From Streptomyces spirodelae (GTDB taxonomy: Bacteria > Actinomycetota > Actinomycetes > Streptomycetales > Streptomycetaceae): a stretch of 64,000 bases of DNA. The notes below the pieces were generated by a model, which ran no database searches, was not told where the DNA came from, and saw only the letters and a program-made list of their open reading frames with translations. The position numbers were made by a program, and so were the translations under genes. Positions within the stretch are counted from its first letter, which is position 1, and every line of letters starts with the position of its first letter. This document shows positions 8,601 through 17,278 of the stretch, in pieces. The stretch lies in NCBI RefSeq assembly GCF_017676385.1, contig NZ_JAFFZN010000001.1, positions 248,001 to 312,000 on the forward strand, written 5' to 3'.

Positions 8601-8819
8601 CGGGGCGCTCAGGGGGGCTCACGGCGCTCAGGCCACTCAGGCACTCAGCACGCGCCGGTCCGGCGCAGGGTGGCGGCACCGAGCTGTACCGGTGGTCCTG
8701 GCCGGACGGTGCGGCCCCGGCGGACTCGGGAGAGCGGGCGGTACGCCGACCGCCGGACTCCGCCGGGGCGGGGCAGAGCCGCCGCACACCGTGGCGCCGG
8801 AGTGGGGGCTGAAGGGGCG

Positions 8820-9656
8820 TCAGCCCTCCGTGGGTCGGACGGTGCTCATGATCTTCTTGATCTCGGCCTTTGTCAGCGCCTTCGGAACTCCCTGGTCCGC
8901 GTAGATCACCCAGCCGTGCATGGTGCCGTCCGGGAGTTTCTGCGCGATGCTGTGCACCACGGCCTTGGGCGGGACGCACGGGCTCGGCCGGTGGGTGACG
9001 GTGACCTCGGCGGTCGCGGTGTAACCGTTGATACCGCCCTGCTTCCACGGCTTGGCCTCGCTCACCTTGATCTTGGGCTTGTGGTCCTCACCGCCGTACG
9101 CGGCGAAGCCCCAGTTGCCCGCCCAGTTGCGAGCGTTCTCCTGGAGGCTGCCCTGCTTGCCGCCGCCGGTGGTGCCGACGGTGGCGAGCTGGCCCTTGCC
9201 CGCCTGGCCGAAAGCCTTGGGGTTGGGGCTCGACGAGCAGCCGCCCTCACGGTAGTTGGCGGCCGCGGTCATGACGACGATCGGCTTGCCGTTCTTGTCG
9301 GTGTAGGAGAGCGCCACGTCCTCCTTGAGGACCTTCCACTTCTTGGCCTTGCCGGGCACGTCGTAGCGGAACTGGTGCTTCTGCGAGGTCTGCGTCTGCC
9401 AGCCGGCGATCGACGGCTTGTCACCCGAGGGGCCCGCCGGCGCCGCGGAGTCGGACGACTCCGCGGATGGCTTCTCCGACTTCGCGGCATCGGCGTCCTT
9501 GTCCTTGGACTTGCCCACGTCCTCGTTGCATCCGCTCAGAGCGACGACCAGGCCGATACCGACGGCCGCGACGGCGGCCTTCTTCGTTCGGCGAGGTGGC
9601 ACCGCGGGGGAACTTGGGTGGTGAGCAATACGCTGGGCGATCTTTGACTGGAACAT
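8820..9656 (-). CDS. Secreted lipoprotein of unknown function
   Basis: Encodes a 278-residue lipoprotein. From ATG 9656 the N-terminus runs through a twin-basic stretch (PRRTKKAA) and hydrophobic core to the lipobox ALSGC, then a Lys/Asp/Ser-rich linker of about 40 residues. The remaining domain has YDVPGKAKKWKVL, NYREGGCSSSPNP, WGFAAYGGED and AQKLPDGTMHGWVIYAD, which I remember as a conserved streptomycete secreted family without assigned function. Two conserved Cys (GGCSSS and PSPCVPP) could form a disulfide. The reading frame is open a further 330 bases upstream, but the lipobox fixes the start. The gene stands alone. Confidence 0.78.
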   Translation of the reverse strand: MFQSKIAQRIAHHPSSPAVPPRRTKKAAVAAVGIGLVVALSGCNEDVGKSKDKDADAAKSEKPSAESSDSAAPAGPSGDKPSIAGWQTQTSQKHQFRYDVPGKAKKWKVLKEDVALSYTDKNGKPIVVMTAAANYREGGCSSSPNPKAFGQAGKGQLATVGTTGGGKQGSLQENARNWAGNWGFAAYGGEDHKPKIKVSEAKPWKQGGINGYTATAEVTVTHRPSPCVPPKAVVHSIAQKLPDGTMHGWVIYADQGVPKALTKAEIKKIMSTVRPTEG

Positions 9657-10139
9657 GATCGGTACCCTATGTGAACTGGGCTTCTCCCCCTTGACCAGGT
9701 GCAGGTCCCCTACGAGACGGATACCTGCCTGTGACAGAACACCCGGAGTTCCTGCACGCGGCGCGCGAAATGCCACCGCGTGGACCGTGGCACGCCACCC
9801 CTCGACCCTTTGCACCTGTTTGCGGTCCTTCTCGCTTCCCAGGTCTGGAGGACGATCCGGACGGAGCCCGGCCCGGAGCGGAAATATGAGCTTTTGAGCT
9901 GACGCCCACAAGCCGCCCGACCGTATACAGCACCGCCAACACCGCACCTTCTCGGGGTAGTTGCCCCCCGGATCACGAATGTGCAACAGAACCGGCCACG
10001 GGGTGCGGTGGCTTGATCGGTAGTGCCACCATCGACGCTCAACGCGGCCGGGACGATCATTGGCGACCGCACATTTCCTGACGTCCGCCGGTCCCGGAGC
10101 ACTGCGTGACTCCCCTCCCCAACCTCTTGGGACTATTCA
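9657..10139. other. 483-bp intergenic region without a recognised gene
   Basis: Lies between the divergent lipoprotein and BCCT genes and must hold both promoters. I see no conserved RNA element, no strong hairpin and no reading frame with coding-like third-position bias. A GTACCGATC leader precedes the lipoprotein ATG, and the BCCT gene starts without an evident Shine-Dalgarno sequence. Confidence 0.5.
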
Positions 10140-11774
10140 ATGCTGGACAAGTTGCAACAACGACTGGGACTCCGTACCGACTCGGTCATCTTCTTCGCTT
10201 CCGCGGCGCTGACGTTCCTCTTCGTCGTGACCACCATCGCGCTGACCGACCAGGTCGACAGCGTCTTCACCACGGCTTCGGACTGGATTCTCAAGAACCT
10301 GGGCTGGTTCTACATCCTCGGTGTCACCTCGTTCGTCCTCTTTCTGGTCTGGATCGCGCTCAGCCGCTACGGGCATGTCCGGCTGGGCGGCCAGGACACC
10401 CGCCCGGAATACAGCAACGGCGCGTGGTTCGCGATGCTCTTCGCGGCCGGGATCGGCACCATCCTGATGTTCTGGGGGGTCGCCGAGCCGATCAGCCACT
10501 TCGCCGACCCACCCGAGCAGGGCGTCAAGCCGGGGTCGGCGCACGCCGCCGAGCGGGCGATGGCCTTCGCGCTCTACCACTTCGGACTGCACACCTGGGC
10601 GATCTTCTGCCTTCCGGCGCTGGCCTTCGCCTACTTCGTCTACCAGCGCAAGCTGCCGTTCCGGCTGAGCTCGGTCCTGCACCCGCTGCTGGGTGACCGC
10701 ATCAACGGCCCGATCGGCAAGACCGTCGACGTCACGGCCGTGGTGGGCACGCTCTTCGGTGTCTCCGTCTCCGTCGGGCTGGGCACCCTGCAGATCAACA
10801 GCGGTCTGAACGAGCTCTTCGGCGTCCCGGAGAACAAGCTCGTCCAGGTGGTCCTGATCGCCGTGGTCACGACCATCGCCACCATCTCGGTGGTGAGCGG
10901 CCTGGACAAGGGCATCAAGATCCTGTCCAACGTCAACATCCTGATGGCCGTCGGACTGCTGATCTTCGTCCTGCTCGCCGGGCCCACGCTCTTCATGGCC
11001 AAGGGCATCGTCGAGACGACCGGGACCTATCTGAGCTCTGTGGTGCCGCTGTCGTTCTGGAACGACACCTTCGCCGACACCGGCTGGCAGGGCAATTGGA
11101 CGGTCTTCTACTGGGCCTGGACCATCACCTGGTCGCCGTTTGTCGGGATCTTCATCGCCCGGATCTCCAAGGGGCGGACGATCCGCGAGTTCGTGCTGGG
11201 TGTGCTGGCGCTGCCCACCGCCTTCACGGTGATCTGGTTCAGCATCTTCGGCATGGGCTCGTTCGACATCGAGATGAACGGCTCGGGCGGGCTGGTCAAG
11301 GCGGTCGTCGACGAGGGGGATGTCCCCGGAGCGCTCTTCACCTTCCTGGAGAACTACCCGGCGGCCACCCTTGTCTCGGCGCTCTCCGTGCTGATCGTGG
11401 TCATCTTCTTCACCACCTCGGCCGACTCCGCTTCCATGGTGGTCGACATGCTCTGTGAGCGGGTGGACGAGACGCTGGCCAGCCCGACCCGGCAGCGGGT
11501 CTTCTGGGCCATCACCCAAGGGGTGGTCGGTGGCACCCTGCTGGCTGCCACCGGAAAGAGCGGCCTGGACGCCTTGCAGCAGGTCATCACCGTCATCGGA
11601 CTGCCGTTCTTCGTGATCGCCTTCGTGATGATGTTCTCGCTGCTCCGGGCGCTGAAGACGGACTTCCCCGATCTGGGCCGCGACCCGCTGGCCAAGCAGC
11701 CGGCGGAGGCGAAGGCCAAACCGGCCGAGCCCGCGGACGAGGTCCCGGGGTCGGTGGTGGACCCGGTCGGTTGA
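10140..11774 (+). CDS. BCCT-family osmolyte (choline/glycine betaine-type) transporter
   Basis: A 544-residue, 12-helix secondary transporter of the betaine/carnitine/choline family, which imports quaternary ammonium osmolytes with sodium or protons. The family signature is present around residues 320-345 (NWTVFYWAWTITWSPFVG then ARISKGRTIREF), as are the WGVAEPISHF and GVSVSVGLGTLQ segments of helices 3 and 5. The C-terminal tail (about 515-544) is short and Glu/Pro/Ala-rich. It is a single-gene unit followed by a strong hairpin terminator at 11929-11960. A role in osmotic stress is inferred from the family. Confidence 0.92.
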   Translation: MLDKLQQRLGLRTDSVIFFASAALTFLFVVTTIALTDQVDSVFTTASDWILKNLGWFYILGVTSFVLFLVWIALSRYGHVRLGGQDTRPEYSNGAWFAMLFAAGIGTILMFWGVAEPISHFADPPEQGVKPGSAHAAERAMAFALYHFGLHTWAIFCLPALAFAYFVYQRKLPFRLSSVLHPLLGDRINGPIGKTVDVTAVVGTLFGVSVSVGLGTLQINSGLNELFGVPENKLVQVVLIAVVTTIATISVVSGLDKGIKILSNVNILMAVGLLIFVLLAGPTLFMAKGIVETTGTYLSSVVPLSFWNDTFADTGWQGNWTVFYWAWTITWSPFVGIFIARISKGRTIREFVLGVLALPTAFTVIWFSIFGMGSFDIEMNGSGGLVKAVVDEGDVPGALFTFLENYPAATLVSALSVLIVVIFFTTSADSASMVVDMLCERVDETLASPTRQRVFWAITQGVVGGTLLAATGKSGLDALQQVITVIGLPFFVIAFVMMFSLLRALKTDFPDLGRDPLAKQPAEAKAKPAEPADEVPGSVVDPVG

Positions 11775-11928
11775 AGGCACGTTCCGGGTGCCGATGCCGG
11801 TGCCGGTGCCGGTGCCGGGCCGGAAGCCTGCGGCCATCCGAACCCCGCGCGCGTCGGGCGGCGTTCAGCTCCGGCATCCAGCACGCGGCTGTGCGCCGAC
11901 GTAAGACCTGAAGCAACGCGCGGAGTCA

Positions 11929-11960
11929 GTGGGGCCGGCCGTACCGAGGCCGGCCCCACT
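11929..11960 (+). terminator. Hairpin terminator after the BCCT gene
   Basis: A perfect 12-bp inverted repeat, AGTGGGGCCGGC (11929-11940) and GCCGGCCCCACT (11949-11960), with an 8-nt loop and no U-tract, as usual for Streptomyces. Similarity to a thioesterase begins immediately at its right edge. Confidence 0.7.
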
Positions 11961-12154
11961 CGACGGAGTACAAGATCAACCTTCTCGCACCGGCCGTCGG
12001 TGACCGCCTGGAGGCCGAAGGGACGGTTCTGAAGTCCGGGCGGACGCTGACCGTGTGCCGTCTTGAGGTGTTCGGTGTCCAGGACGGCCGGCGGAAACTC
12101 GTCGCCACAGGTCAGCAGACCCTGATCTGCCTGGGAGACCGTGCGTCCCAGTAG
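11960..12154 (+). pseudogene. C-terminal remnant of a hotdog-fold thioesterase (PaaI/YdiI type)
   Basis: An open frame ending at TAG 12152-12154 encodes STEYKINLLAPAVGDRLEAE, then GTVLKSGRTLTVCRLEVFG and KLVATGQQTLI. These are the last three strands of a PaaI-family acyl-CoA thioesterase. The N-terminal half, with the first strands, the long hotdog helix and the catalytic acid, is absent, and there is no start codon. The fragment is only 64 codons against about 140 in intact members. It starts at the right arm of the terminator hairpin, so a deletion or recombination joined the transporter's 3' end to the thioesterase's 3' half. The next gene starts 12 bp downstream. Confidence 0.75.
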
Positions 12155-12165
12155 GGTGCGGCCCC

Positions 12166-12789
12166 ATGTCCGGACTCTTCGAGCGCCTCCGCCGTCAGCG
12201 CCCCGCCCCACCGCCGTACGAGCCGCCGCTGTCCACCCACCAGCTGTGGCTGGTCTCCCTGGCCGCTCCCGTGAATCGCAGCCCCGAAGCCTCACGCACC
12301 ACGCTGTACCCCTTCCGCTCCCGCGACGACGCGGCGGCCGAGCGGTGGCTGCGCGAGCAGTGGGAGATTCCCGACCGCGACGAACTACTGCACAGGCTGG
12401 CAGGTCTGCTGGAGGACGGCTACCGGGCGCCGCTGCGCGAGCAGACCGGGAGAGATCCGTTGGCGTGGGACATCGCCCTCTATACCGACGTCGTCCGCAA
12501 GGGCTACGCCGCCGGTCACTTGGACGCGCCGACCGCCTGGAACCTGCTGCGCGCCACCGTCATGCCCACGGTCGCCGCGTACGACTCGTGGCACGAGTTC
12601 GCGACTGACTACCTGCTGGTGCGCAAGGTGTGGATGGAGGGCCTGCGCGGGAGGGCGGACGAGGACTTCCCGGCGCCGCAGGCCGTCTCGGACGCCCACC
12701 TCCGTGCCCTGCTGGACCCCGCGCAGCACGCCAGCCCCTGGAACCGCGCGCCTTGGCATGTGATCAGCCTGCCCGACCGGCCCCTGTGA
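12166..12789 (+). CDS. DUF1266-containing protein
   Basis: A 207-residue cytoplasmic protein whose central part (about residues 55-150) matches the DUF1266/YbeU type: LREQWEIPDRDELLHRL, then DPLAWDIALYTDVVRKGYAA and a later WHEFATDYLLVRKVW. The pattern of an acidic WxI/WxV helix followed by a Trp-rich helical region is characteristic. No membrane segment or enzyme motif is visible. The ATG lies 12 bp after the thioesterase remnant, with a weak GGTGCGG as possible RBS. Function unknown; family assignment is from motif memory. Confidence 0.72.
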   Translation: MSGLFERLRRQRPAPPPYEPPLSTHQLWLVSLAAPVNRSPEASRTTLYPFRSRDDAAAERWLREQWEIPDRDELLHRLAGLLEDGYRAPLREQTGRDPLAWDIALYTDVVRKGYAAGHLDAPTAWNLLRATVMPTVAAYDSWHEFATDYLLVRKVWMEGLRGRADEDFPAPQAVSDAHLRALLDPAQHASPWNRAPWHVISLPDRPL

Positions 12790-12888
12790 GCCGGTGACCT
12801 GTGCGGTCGGCTGGTCGGGAACCGTCCCGGCAGGTCGTCGTACGCCGCGAGGGTGATCCGGCCGGCAGTGGTCCAGGGACATGGCGGC

Positions 12889-12941
12889 TTGGTCGACAGA
12901 CCTCCGCTCTGGCATCATAAGCAACCGGAACAACGTTCCGG
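12889..12941 (+). promoter_or_regulatory. TetR gene promoter with perfect palindromic operator
   Basis: CCGGAAC-AAC-GTTCCGG (12925-12941) is a perfect 7-bp inverted repeat with a 3-bp spacer, placed just after a -10-like CATCAT (12913-12918) that lies 18 bp from TTGGTC (12889-12894). It overlaps the expected transcription start of the TetR gene at 12996, so autorepression is likely. The same motif occurs twice upstream of the hydrolase at 1787. Confidence 0.7.
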
Positions 12942-12995
12942 AGGTGTCCCGGCCCACGTTCCGCCGGGCGGTTCGGTGGCGGAGGGAGCGGCCAG

Positions 12996-13586
12996 GTGAG
13001 CGGCAGCGGCGAGGGCGCGGCACGCGCGGCCCGGTCCAAACGGGCAGACGCGCGGCGCAACGAGAAGAGCCTGCTCGACGCGGCCGCAGCGGTGTTCGTC
13101 ACCTCGGGCGTAGAAGCGCCGGTACGCGACATCGCCGCCGAGGCCGGCGTCGGTACGGGCACGATCTACCGCCACTTCCCGACCCGCGCCGACCTGATCA
13201 TCGCCGTCTACCGGCACCAGATCGAGGCGTGCGCCGAGGCCGGTCCCGCGCTGCTCGAAAGCTGCGCGACGCCGTACGAGGCACTGGGCCGCTGGATCGA
13301 CCTGTTCATCGATTTCCTGGTCACCAAGCATGGGCTCGCCGCCGTACTGCAGTCCGACAACACCGGATTCGACGCGCTGCACGCCTACTTCCTCGACCGT
13401 CTCCTGCCCGTGTGCGCCCAACTGCTCGACGCCGCGGCCGACTCCGGTGAGATCCGGTCGGACCTGGATGCCTACGAGTTCATGCGCGGCGTCGGCAACC
13501 TCTGCGTGGGCGCCGAGCACGACCCCCGCTACGACGCACGGCGGCTGGTCGAGGTCCTCGTCGCTGGACTGCGCCGAACACAGTGA
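12996..13586 (+). CDS. TetR/AcrR-family transcriptional repressor
   Basis: A 196-residue TetR repressor. The N-terminal HTH (about residues 18-65) has RNEKSLLDAAAAVFVTSGVE and the recognition region IAAEAGVGTGTIYRHFPTR; the rest is the helical ligand-binding domain. The GTG start at 12996 follows GGAGGGAGCGG. A perfect palindromic operator sits in its own promoter (12925-12941), and two imperfect copies control the alpha/beta hydrolase gene at 1787. This is strong circumstantial evidence that it regulates that gene 11 kb away as well as itself. No exporter or enzyme gene adjoins it. Confidence 0.9.
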   Translation: MSGSGEGAARAARSKRADARRNEKSLLDAAAAVFVTSGVEAPVRDIAAEAGVGTGTIYRHFPTRADLIIAVYRHQIEACAEAGPALLESCATPYEALGRWIDLFIDFLVTKHGLAAVLQSDNTGFDALHAYFLDRLLPVCAQLLDAAADSGEIRSDLDAYEFMRGVGNLCVGAEHDPRYDARRLVEVLVAGLRRTQ

Positions 13587-13737
13587 CAGCGACAGGCGCG
13601 CCTTTGTTGGCACCAAGCTGGGGCGGCTCGCTTCGTACGGCGCCGGCGGCGATTTCCAAGCCGCCGCCCCCGTCCATCCATCGCCTGATGGCCGACGCGC
13701 GGGGCGGGGCGGGGTGCCGGAGTGCGAAGGTGTGTAC

Positions 13738-14601
13738 ATGATCGAAGCGCACAATCCGCTGCCCCGCATCACCGAGCGGGTACCGCCGCCCGCTGAGGCA
13801 GTCGACGGGAACGGCAACTGGGCCGTCGTGGAGCAGGAGTTGGGCACCCGGCTGCCTGACGACTACCAGCGGCTGGTGGAGACCTACGGCCGTGGCGACT
13901 TCTGGGGGGCGCTGTGCCTGCGCACCCCGTTCGGCGACGACAACCCGGTCCGGCTGGAAGGGAATCTCCTGGAGGACTTCGGTCCCTCGCGCGAGCTGTT
14001 CCCCGAGCAGCACCCCTACCCGCTCTTCCCGGAACCGGGCGGGCTGCTGACCTGGGCGGTGACCGAGAGCGCGGCGCAGTTGTGCTGGCTGACCGAGGGG
14101 GCTCCCGAGTCCTGGCCGGTGGTGATCTGGTCGCGCGACAACGACTACGAACGGTACGACTGCTCAGCCGCCGCGTTCCTGGACCGGTGGGTCAGCGGCC
14201 GTATCACCTCGGAGCTCCTGCCTCGCGAGGACGGTCTCGCCCCCTGGTTCGACGCGGCGATCGACCGCGACCACGTCTACGTCCGCCTCGGCGAGGGCCC
14301 CCTCCCCTACCCCGAGCGCCTGCGAATCCTGCGTGACGCCCTCGCGCCGACCTCGGACCGCGGCAGCTACGCGTACCAGGGCAACCGCCAAGACCACTTC
14401 GCCGTCACCGGAACCGGCTGGCAACTGACGTATGAGACGGCTTACGGGCATCAACTCCGCGTGGCTTTCCCGCCCGCCGACAGCGAGGCGGCCCGTGAGG
14501 CGGTCATGGCCGCCGTCGGCCTCATGGGGTGCCCGGTGGAGTCCGTCTCCACCGTCCACGGCACCTCGTCCTGGGAGCCGGGCTCGGAAGTCCGGCCCTG
14601 A
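13738..14601 (+). CDS. SMI1/KNR4 (SUKH) family protein
   Basis: A 287-residue protein with an SMI1/KNR4 fold in its first two thirds: the opening helix NWAVVEQELGTRLPDDYQRL, the GRGDFWGALCLR strand, LFPEPGGLLTWAVTESAAQL and the DCSAAAFLDRW segment are all typical. In bacteria the SUKH superfamily often provides immunity proteins for polymorphic toxins, but no toxin gene is seen nearby, so this is a stand-alone member. ATG 13738 is used; GTG 13732 is in frame. It is convergent with the GNAT gene, their stops being only 18 bp apart. Confidence 0.78.
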   Translation: MIEAHNPLPRITERVPPPAEAVDGNGNWAVVEQELGTRLPDDYQRLVETYGRGDFWGALCLRTPFGDDNPVRLEGNLLEDFGPSRELFPEQHPYPLFPEPGGLLTWAVTESAAQLCWLTEGAPESWPVVIWSRDNDYERYDCSAAAFLDRWVSGRITSELLPREDGLAPWFDAAIDRDHVYVRLGEGPLPYPERLRILRDALAPTSDRGSYAYQGNRQDHFAVTGTGWQLTYETAYGHQLRVAFPPADSEAAREAVMAAVGLMGCPVESVSTVHGTSSWEPGSEVRP

Positions 14602-14619
14602 CCCGGGCCGCGCGCGCCG

Positions 14620-15177
14620 TCACCCGAGCCGCCTGGCCAGCACCTGCCCGGGCCAGGACCCGACCATGAAGCGGTCGGTGGGCGCGAAGCCGTTGCGCTC
14701 GTAGAAGGCGACCAACTCTCCTCCGCCACCCGCCCAGCAGTCCACTCGCAGCAGCTCCACGCCTGCCCGCCGGGTCTCCTCGGCGGCATGGACCAGCAGC
14801 GCGGCGCCGACGCCCCGCCCCGCGTAGCGCCGGTGGGAAACCAGCAGCCTGACGTACCGCTCGGGTTCCGCGGCCGGCGGGATCGGCATCCGCGGGCTGG
14901 GGCCGCTGTCGAGTACGAGCGCTCCGACAGCGGTGCCGCTCAACTCCGCGATGTACGGCGAGAGTTCGGTGGTGTATCGCTGGACCCGTGCCACTCCGCC
15001 GGACTTGTGCGAATACGGTGTCGTGCCCCACTGCTCGGTGTTGCCGCGCTCGTTCATCCAGGCGACAGCGGAGTCGAGCATGTCCAGGATGGCCGGTGCG
15101 TCGGCCGGACTGCCGGGTCTGATCCGTATGCCGGCCGGCGTCCCGGCTGTCTCGTTCGTCTCGTCCCTCTCGTCCAC
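14620..15177 (-). CDS. GNAT-family N-acetyltransferase
   Basis: A 185-residue acetyltransferase. Motif A, the acetyl-CoA pyrophosphate loop, is seen as VRLLVSHRRYAGRGVGAALL with R-x-x-G-x-G/A spacing, preceded by the IAELSGTAVGALVLD strand and followed by VDCWAGGGGELVAFYERNGF, the typical motif B. The start is GTG 15177 with no clear RBS, so a slightly shorter protein is possible. The gene is monocistronic and convergent with the SUKH gene. The acceptor substrate cannot be deduced. Confidence 0.85.
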   Translation of the reverse strand: MDERDETNETAGTPAGIRIRPGSPADAPAILDMLDSAVAWMNERGNTEQWGTTPYSHKSGGVARVQRYTTELSPYIAELSGTAVGALVLDSGPSPRMPIPPAAEPERYVRLLVSHRRYAGRGVGAALLVHAAEETRRAGVELLRVDCWAGGGGELVAFYERNGFAPTDRFMVGSWPGQVLARRLG

Positions 15178-15331
15178 GGAGGCAGCTTAGGCACCCGGTA
15201 CCCGGCTGACGACGACGCGCCAGCACCGGACTCCCCCACCCGGCCCGGCCCGTGCATGGAAGCCTTGGGCCGCGGGCCGGGTTTTCCGGCACACGCGGCA
15301 CATCGGGCACACAAGGACGGAGGGCCGCAGG

Positions 15332-16693
15332 ATGGCGCAGGACGTCGATGTGGTGGTGATCGGCATGGGCGTGGGAGGTGAGCACGTCGCCGGCCGACTG
15401 GCGGAAGCGGGCCTGGAGGTGGTCGCCGCCGAGGCGGAGCTGGTCGGCGGCGAGTGCCCGTACTGGGCGTGCATCCCCAGCAAAATGATGATCAGGGCCG
15501 GAGATCTGCTGGCCGAGGCCCGGCGCGTGCCCGGTATGGCCGGGGACACACAGGTCGCCCCGGACTTCGCGCCGGTGGCCGACCGGATCAGGGACGAGGC
15601 CACCTCGGACTGGGACGACAAGATCGCCGTGGACCGCTACACCGGTAAGGGCGGCCGCTTCGTGCGCGGCCGCGCCCGGCTGGCCGGGCCGGGGAAGGTC
15701 GAGGTGGACGGGCAGGGATTCACCGCCCGGCGTGGCGTGGTACTGGCCACCGGAAGCCGTCCGCAGGCCGCGCCGGTGCCGGGTCTTGACCAGGTGCCGT
15801 ACTGGACCAACCGCGACGCGATCTCCGCGACCCGGCCGCCCGCCTCGCTGCTGGTGCTGGGCGGCGGCGCCGTCGGGCTGGAGCTGGCCCAGGTCTTCAC
15901 CCGGTTCGGCAGCCGGGTGACCGTCGTCGAAGCGTCGGACCGGCTGCTGTCGAAGGAAGAGCCGGAAGCCGGAGCGCTGCTCGCCGACGTGCTCGGCCGT
16001 GCCGGCGTCACCGTGCGCACAGGGGCGCGGGCCACCGAAGCCCGCCACGGCCCGGACGGCTTCGCGCTGACTCTCGACGGCGGCGAGACACTCCATGCCG
16101 AACAGCTGCTGATGGCCACCGGCCGACGGGCCAACCTGTCGGGTCTCGGCCTGGAGACGGTAGGGGTCGACCCGGAGGCCCGGACGCTGGAGGTGGACGA
16201 GCAACTGCGGGCCGGCCCCGGGCTCTGGGGAGTCGGGGATGTCACCGGCCGGGCGCTGTTCACGCATGTCGCCATGTACCAGGCCGAGATCGCCGCGCGG
16301 GCGATCCTGGGGGAGCCCGGGCCGGGCGCCGACTACCGGGCCGTTCCCCGGGTCACGTTCACCGACCCGGAGGTCGGCGGGGTGGGGATGACCGAGGCGC
16401 AGGCCCGGGAGAGCGGCCTACGGGTCCGTACCGGCACCGCGCAGGTGCCCTCCTCCTCGCGGGGCTGGATCCACAAGACGGGCAACGAGGGGCTGATCAA
16501 ACTGGTCGAGGACGTCGACCGCGGGGTCCTGGTCGGGGCCACCTCCGTCGGTCCCGCCGGTGGCGAGGTGCTCTACGGCCTCCAGGTCGCGGTCCAAGCG
16601 GAGGTCCCCGTCGACCGGCTGCGCCACATGATGTACGCCTATCCCACCTTCCACCGCGCGGTGGAGAGCGCCCTCGCCGACATCCGGGAGTGA
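15332..16693 (+). CDS. FAD-dependent pyridine nucleotide-disulfide oxidoreductase
   Basis: A 453-residue class I flavoprotein disulfide reductase related to dihydrolipoamide dehydrogenase and mercuric reductase. It has the FAD-binding GMGVGG (residues 11-16), the redox pair Cys42/Cys47 in GGECPYWACIPSK, an NAD(P) site LGGGAVGLELAQVF around residue 175, the second FAD contact GVGDVTG and a C-terminal dimerisation domain ending YPTFHRAVE, where His/Glu supply the catalytic base. No heavy-metal domain is fused. RBS AAGGACGGAGGG lies just before ATG 15332. Electron acceptor unknown. Confidence 0.9.
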   Translation: MAQDVDVVVIGMGVGGEHVAGRLAEAGLEVVAAEAELVGGECPYWACIPSKMMIRAGDLLAEARRVPGMAGDTQVAPDFAPVADRIRDEATSDWDDKIAVDRYTGKGGRFVRGRARLAGPGKVEVDGQGFTARRGVVLATGSRPQAAPVPGLDQVPYWTNRDAISATRPPASLLVLGGGAVGLELAQVFTRFGSRVTVVEASDRLLSKEEPEAGALLADVLGRAGVTVRTGARATEARHGPDGFALTLDGGETLHAEQLLMATGRRANLSGLGLETVGVDPEARTLEVDEQLRAGPGLWGVGDVTGRALFTHVAMYQAEIAARAILGEPGPGADYRAVPRVTFTDPEVGGVGMTEAQARESGLRVRTGTAQVPSSSRGWIHKTGNEGLIKLVEDVDRGVLVGATSVGPAGGEVLYGLQVAVQAEVPVDRLRHMMYAYPTFHRAVESALADIRE

Positions 16694-16700
16694 GGACGGT

Positions 16701-16730
16701 CCCCTGAGCCGCACCGGTGCCGCTCAGGGG
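16701..16730. terminator. Bidirectional terminator hairpin
   Basis: CCCCTGAGC (16701-16709) pairs with GCTCAGGGG (16722-16730), and the inner GCACC/GGTGC extends the stem. It lies between the convergent reductase and DUF2000 genes. Confidence 0.65.
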
Positions 16731-16749
16731 CGCCCCTCCGCGACTCCGC

Positions 16750-17229
16750 TCAGGGGTGCATCCGCGCTCCCTTGACGACCTTGTCCACCGCGTTGCGAGG
16801 GCCGTGGACGGCCACGCCCACCAGGTCGAGCTGGTCGGTGCCCACCGCCCGTACGGCCGCCCGGTTGTCCCGGTCGTTGCCCGTGCCGAACAGATCGGAG
16901 GTGAAGACGGCTCTCGGCAGCGCCCGGGACAGCGCACGGCCGTGTGCCGTGGTGAGCATCTCCTTCGTGGCCTCGAAGACCAGCACGGGCTGGCGGAACA
17001 TCGGCAGATAGGCGACGCCGTCGGCGTCCTCGTACGGCTCGCCGATCACCTCGGGCGACACCGTGCCGAACCCGCTGACGAGAAAGGAGGCCACATTCAG
17101 CCGCTGCCAGGGCTCGAGGTCGTCGCGCAGCAGTACGGCGATCTTCGTGTCGAAACGGACTGGCGCGTTCCCGGCTCCCGCGACGGGACCGGCCGTAACT
17201 CCGACCCCGGTCTCATTGCTCGTTCTCAT
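16750..17229 (-). CDS. DUF2000 family protein
   Basis: A 159-residue protein matching DUF2000: FDTKIAVLLRDDLEPWQRLN at the start, SGFGTVSPEVIGEPYEDADG, YLPMFRQPVLVFEATKEML in the middle and a conserved FTSDLFGTGNDRDNRAAV near the end. The fold is reported to be PTH2-like, but no reaction is established. The start at 17229 is chosen because it leaves a 49-bp divergent gap to the AraC gene; an upstream in-frame start at 17280 would overlap that gene. Divergent pairing with an AraC regulator suggests that regulator controls it. Confidence 0.8.
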   Translation of the reverse strand: MRTSNETGVGVTAGPVAGAGNAPVRFDTKIAVLLRDDLEPWQRLNVASFLVSGFGTVSPEVIGEPYEDADGVAYLPMFRQPVLVFEATKEMLTTAHGRALSRALPRAVFTSDLFGTGNDRDNRAAVRAVGTDQLDLVGVAVHGPRNAVDKVVKGARMHP

Positions 17230-17278
17230 GCTGTGAGACTGCAGGCCGTACCCGGGCGCCGTCTTGTACGTTCTTTGC

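Noticed and set aside
11786..11820. Six-base repeats (GTGCCG units) after the BCCT gene.
   Set aside because: Very short, imperfect low-complexity sequence in a GC-rich spacer; not a satellite or CRISPR.
10137..11837. Long antisense frame opposite the BCCT transporter (566 codons), and similar ones opposite iolD, mmsA, the MFS gene and the AMP-ligase gene.
   Set aside because: They are mirror frames of strongly biased genes, rich in Arg/Gly/His/Asp without domains.
13738..14601. SUKH protein as immunity factor of a polymorphic toxin system.
   Set aside because: No toxin, WXG or RHS gene lies nearby; it is treated as a stand-alone family member.
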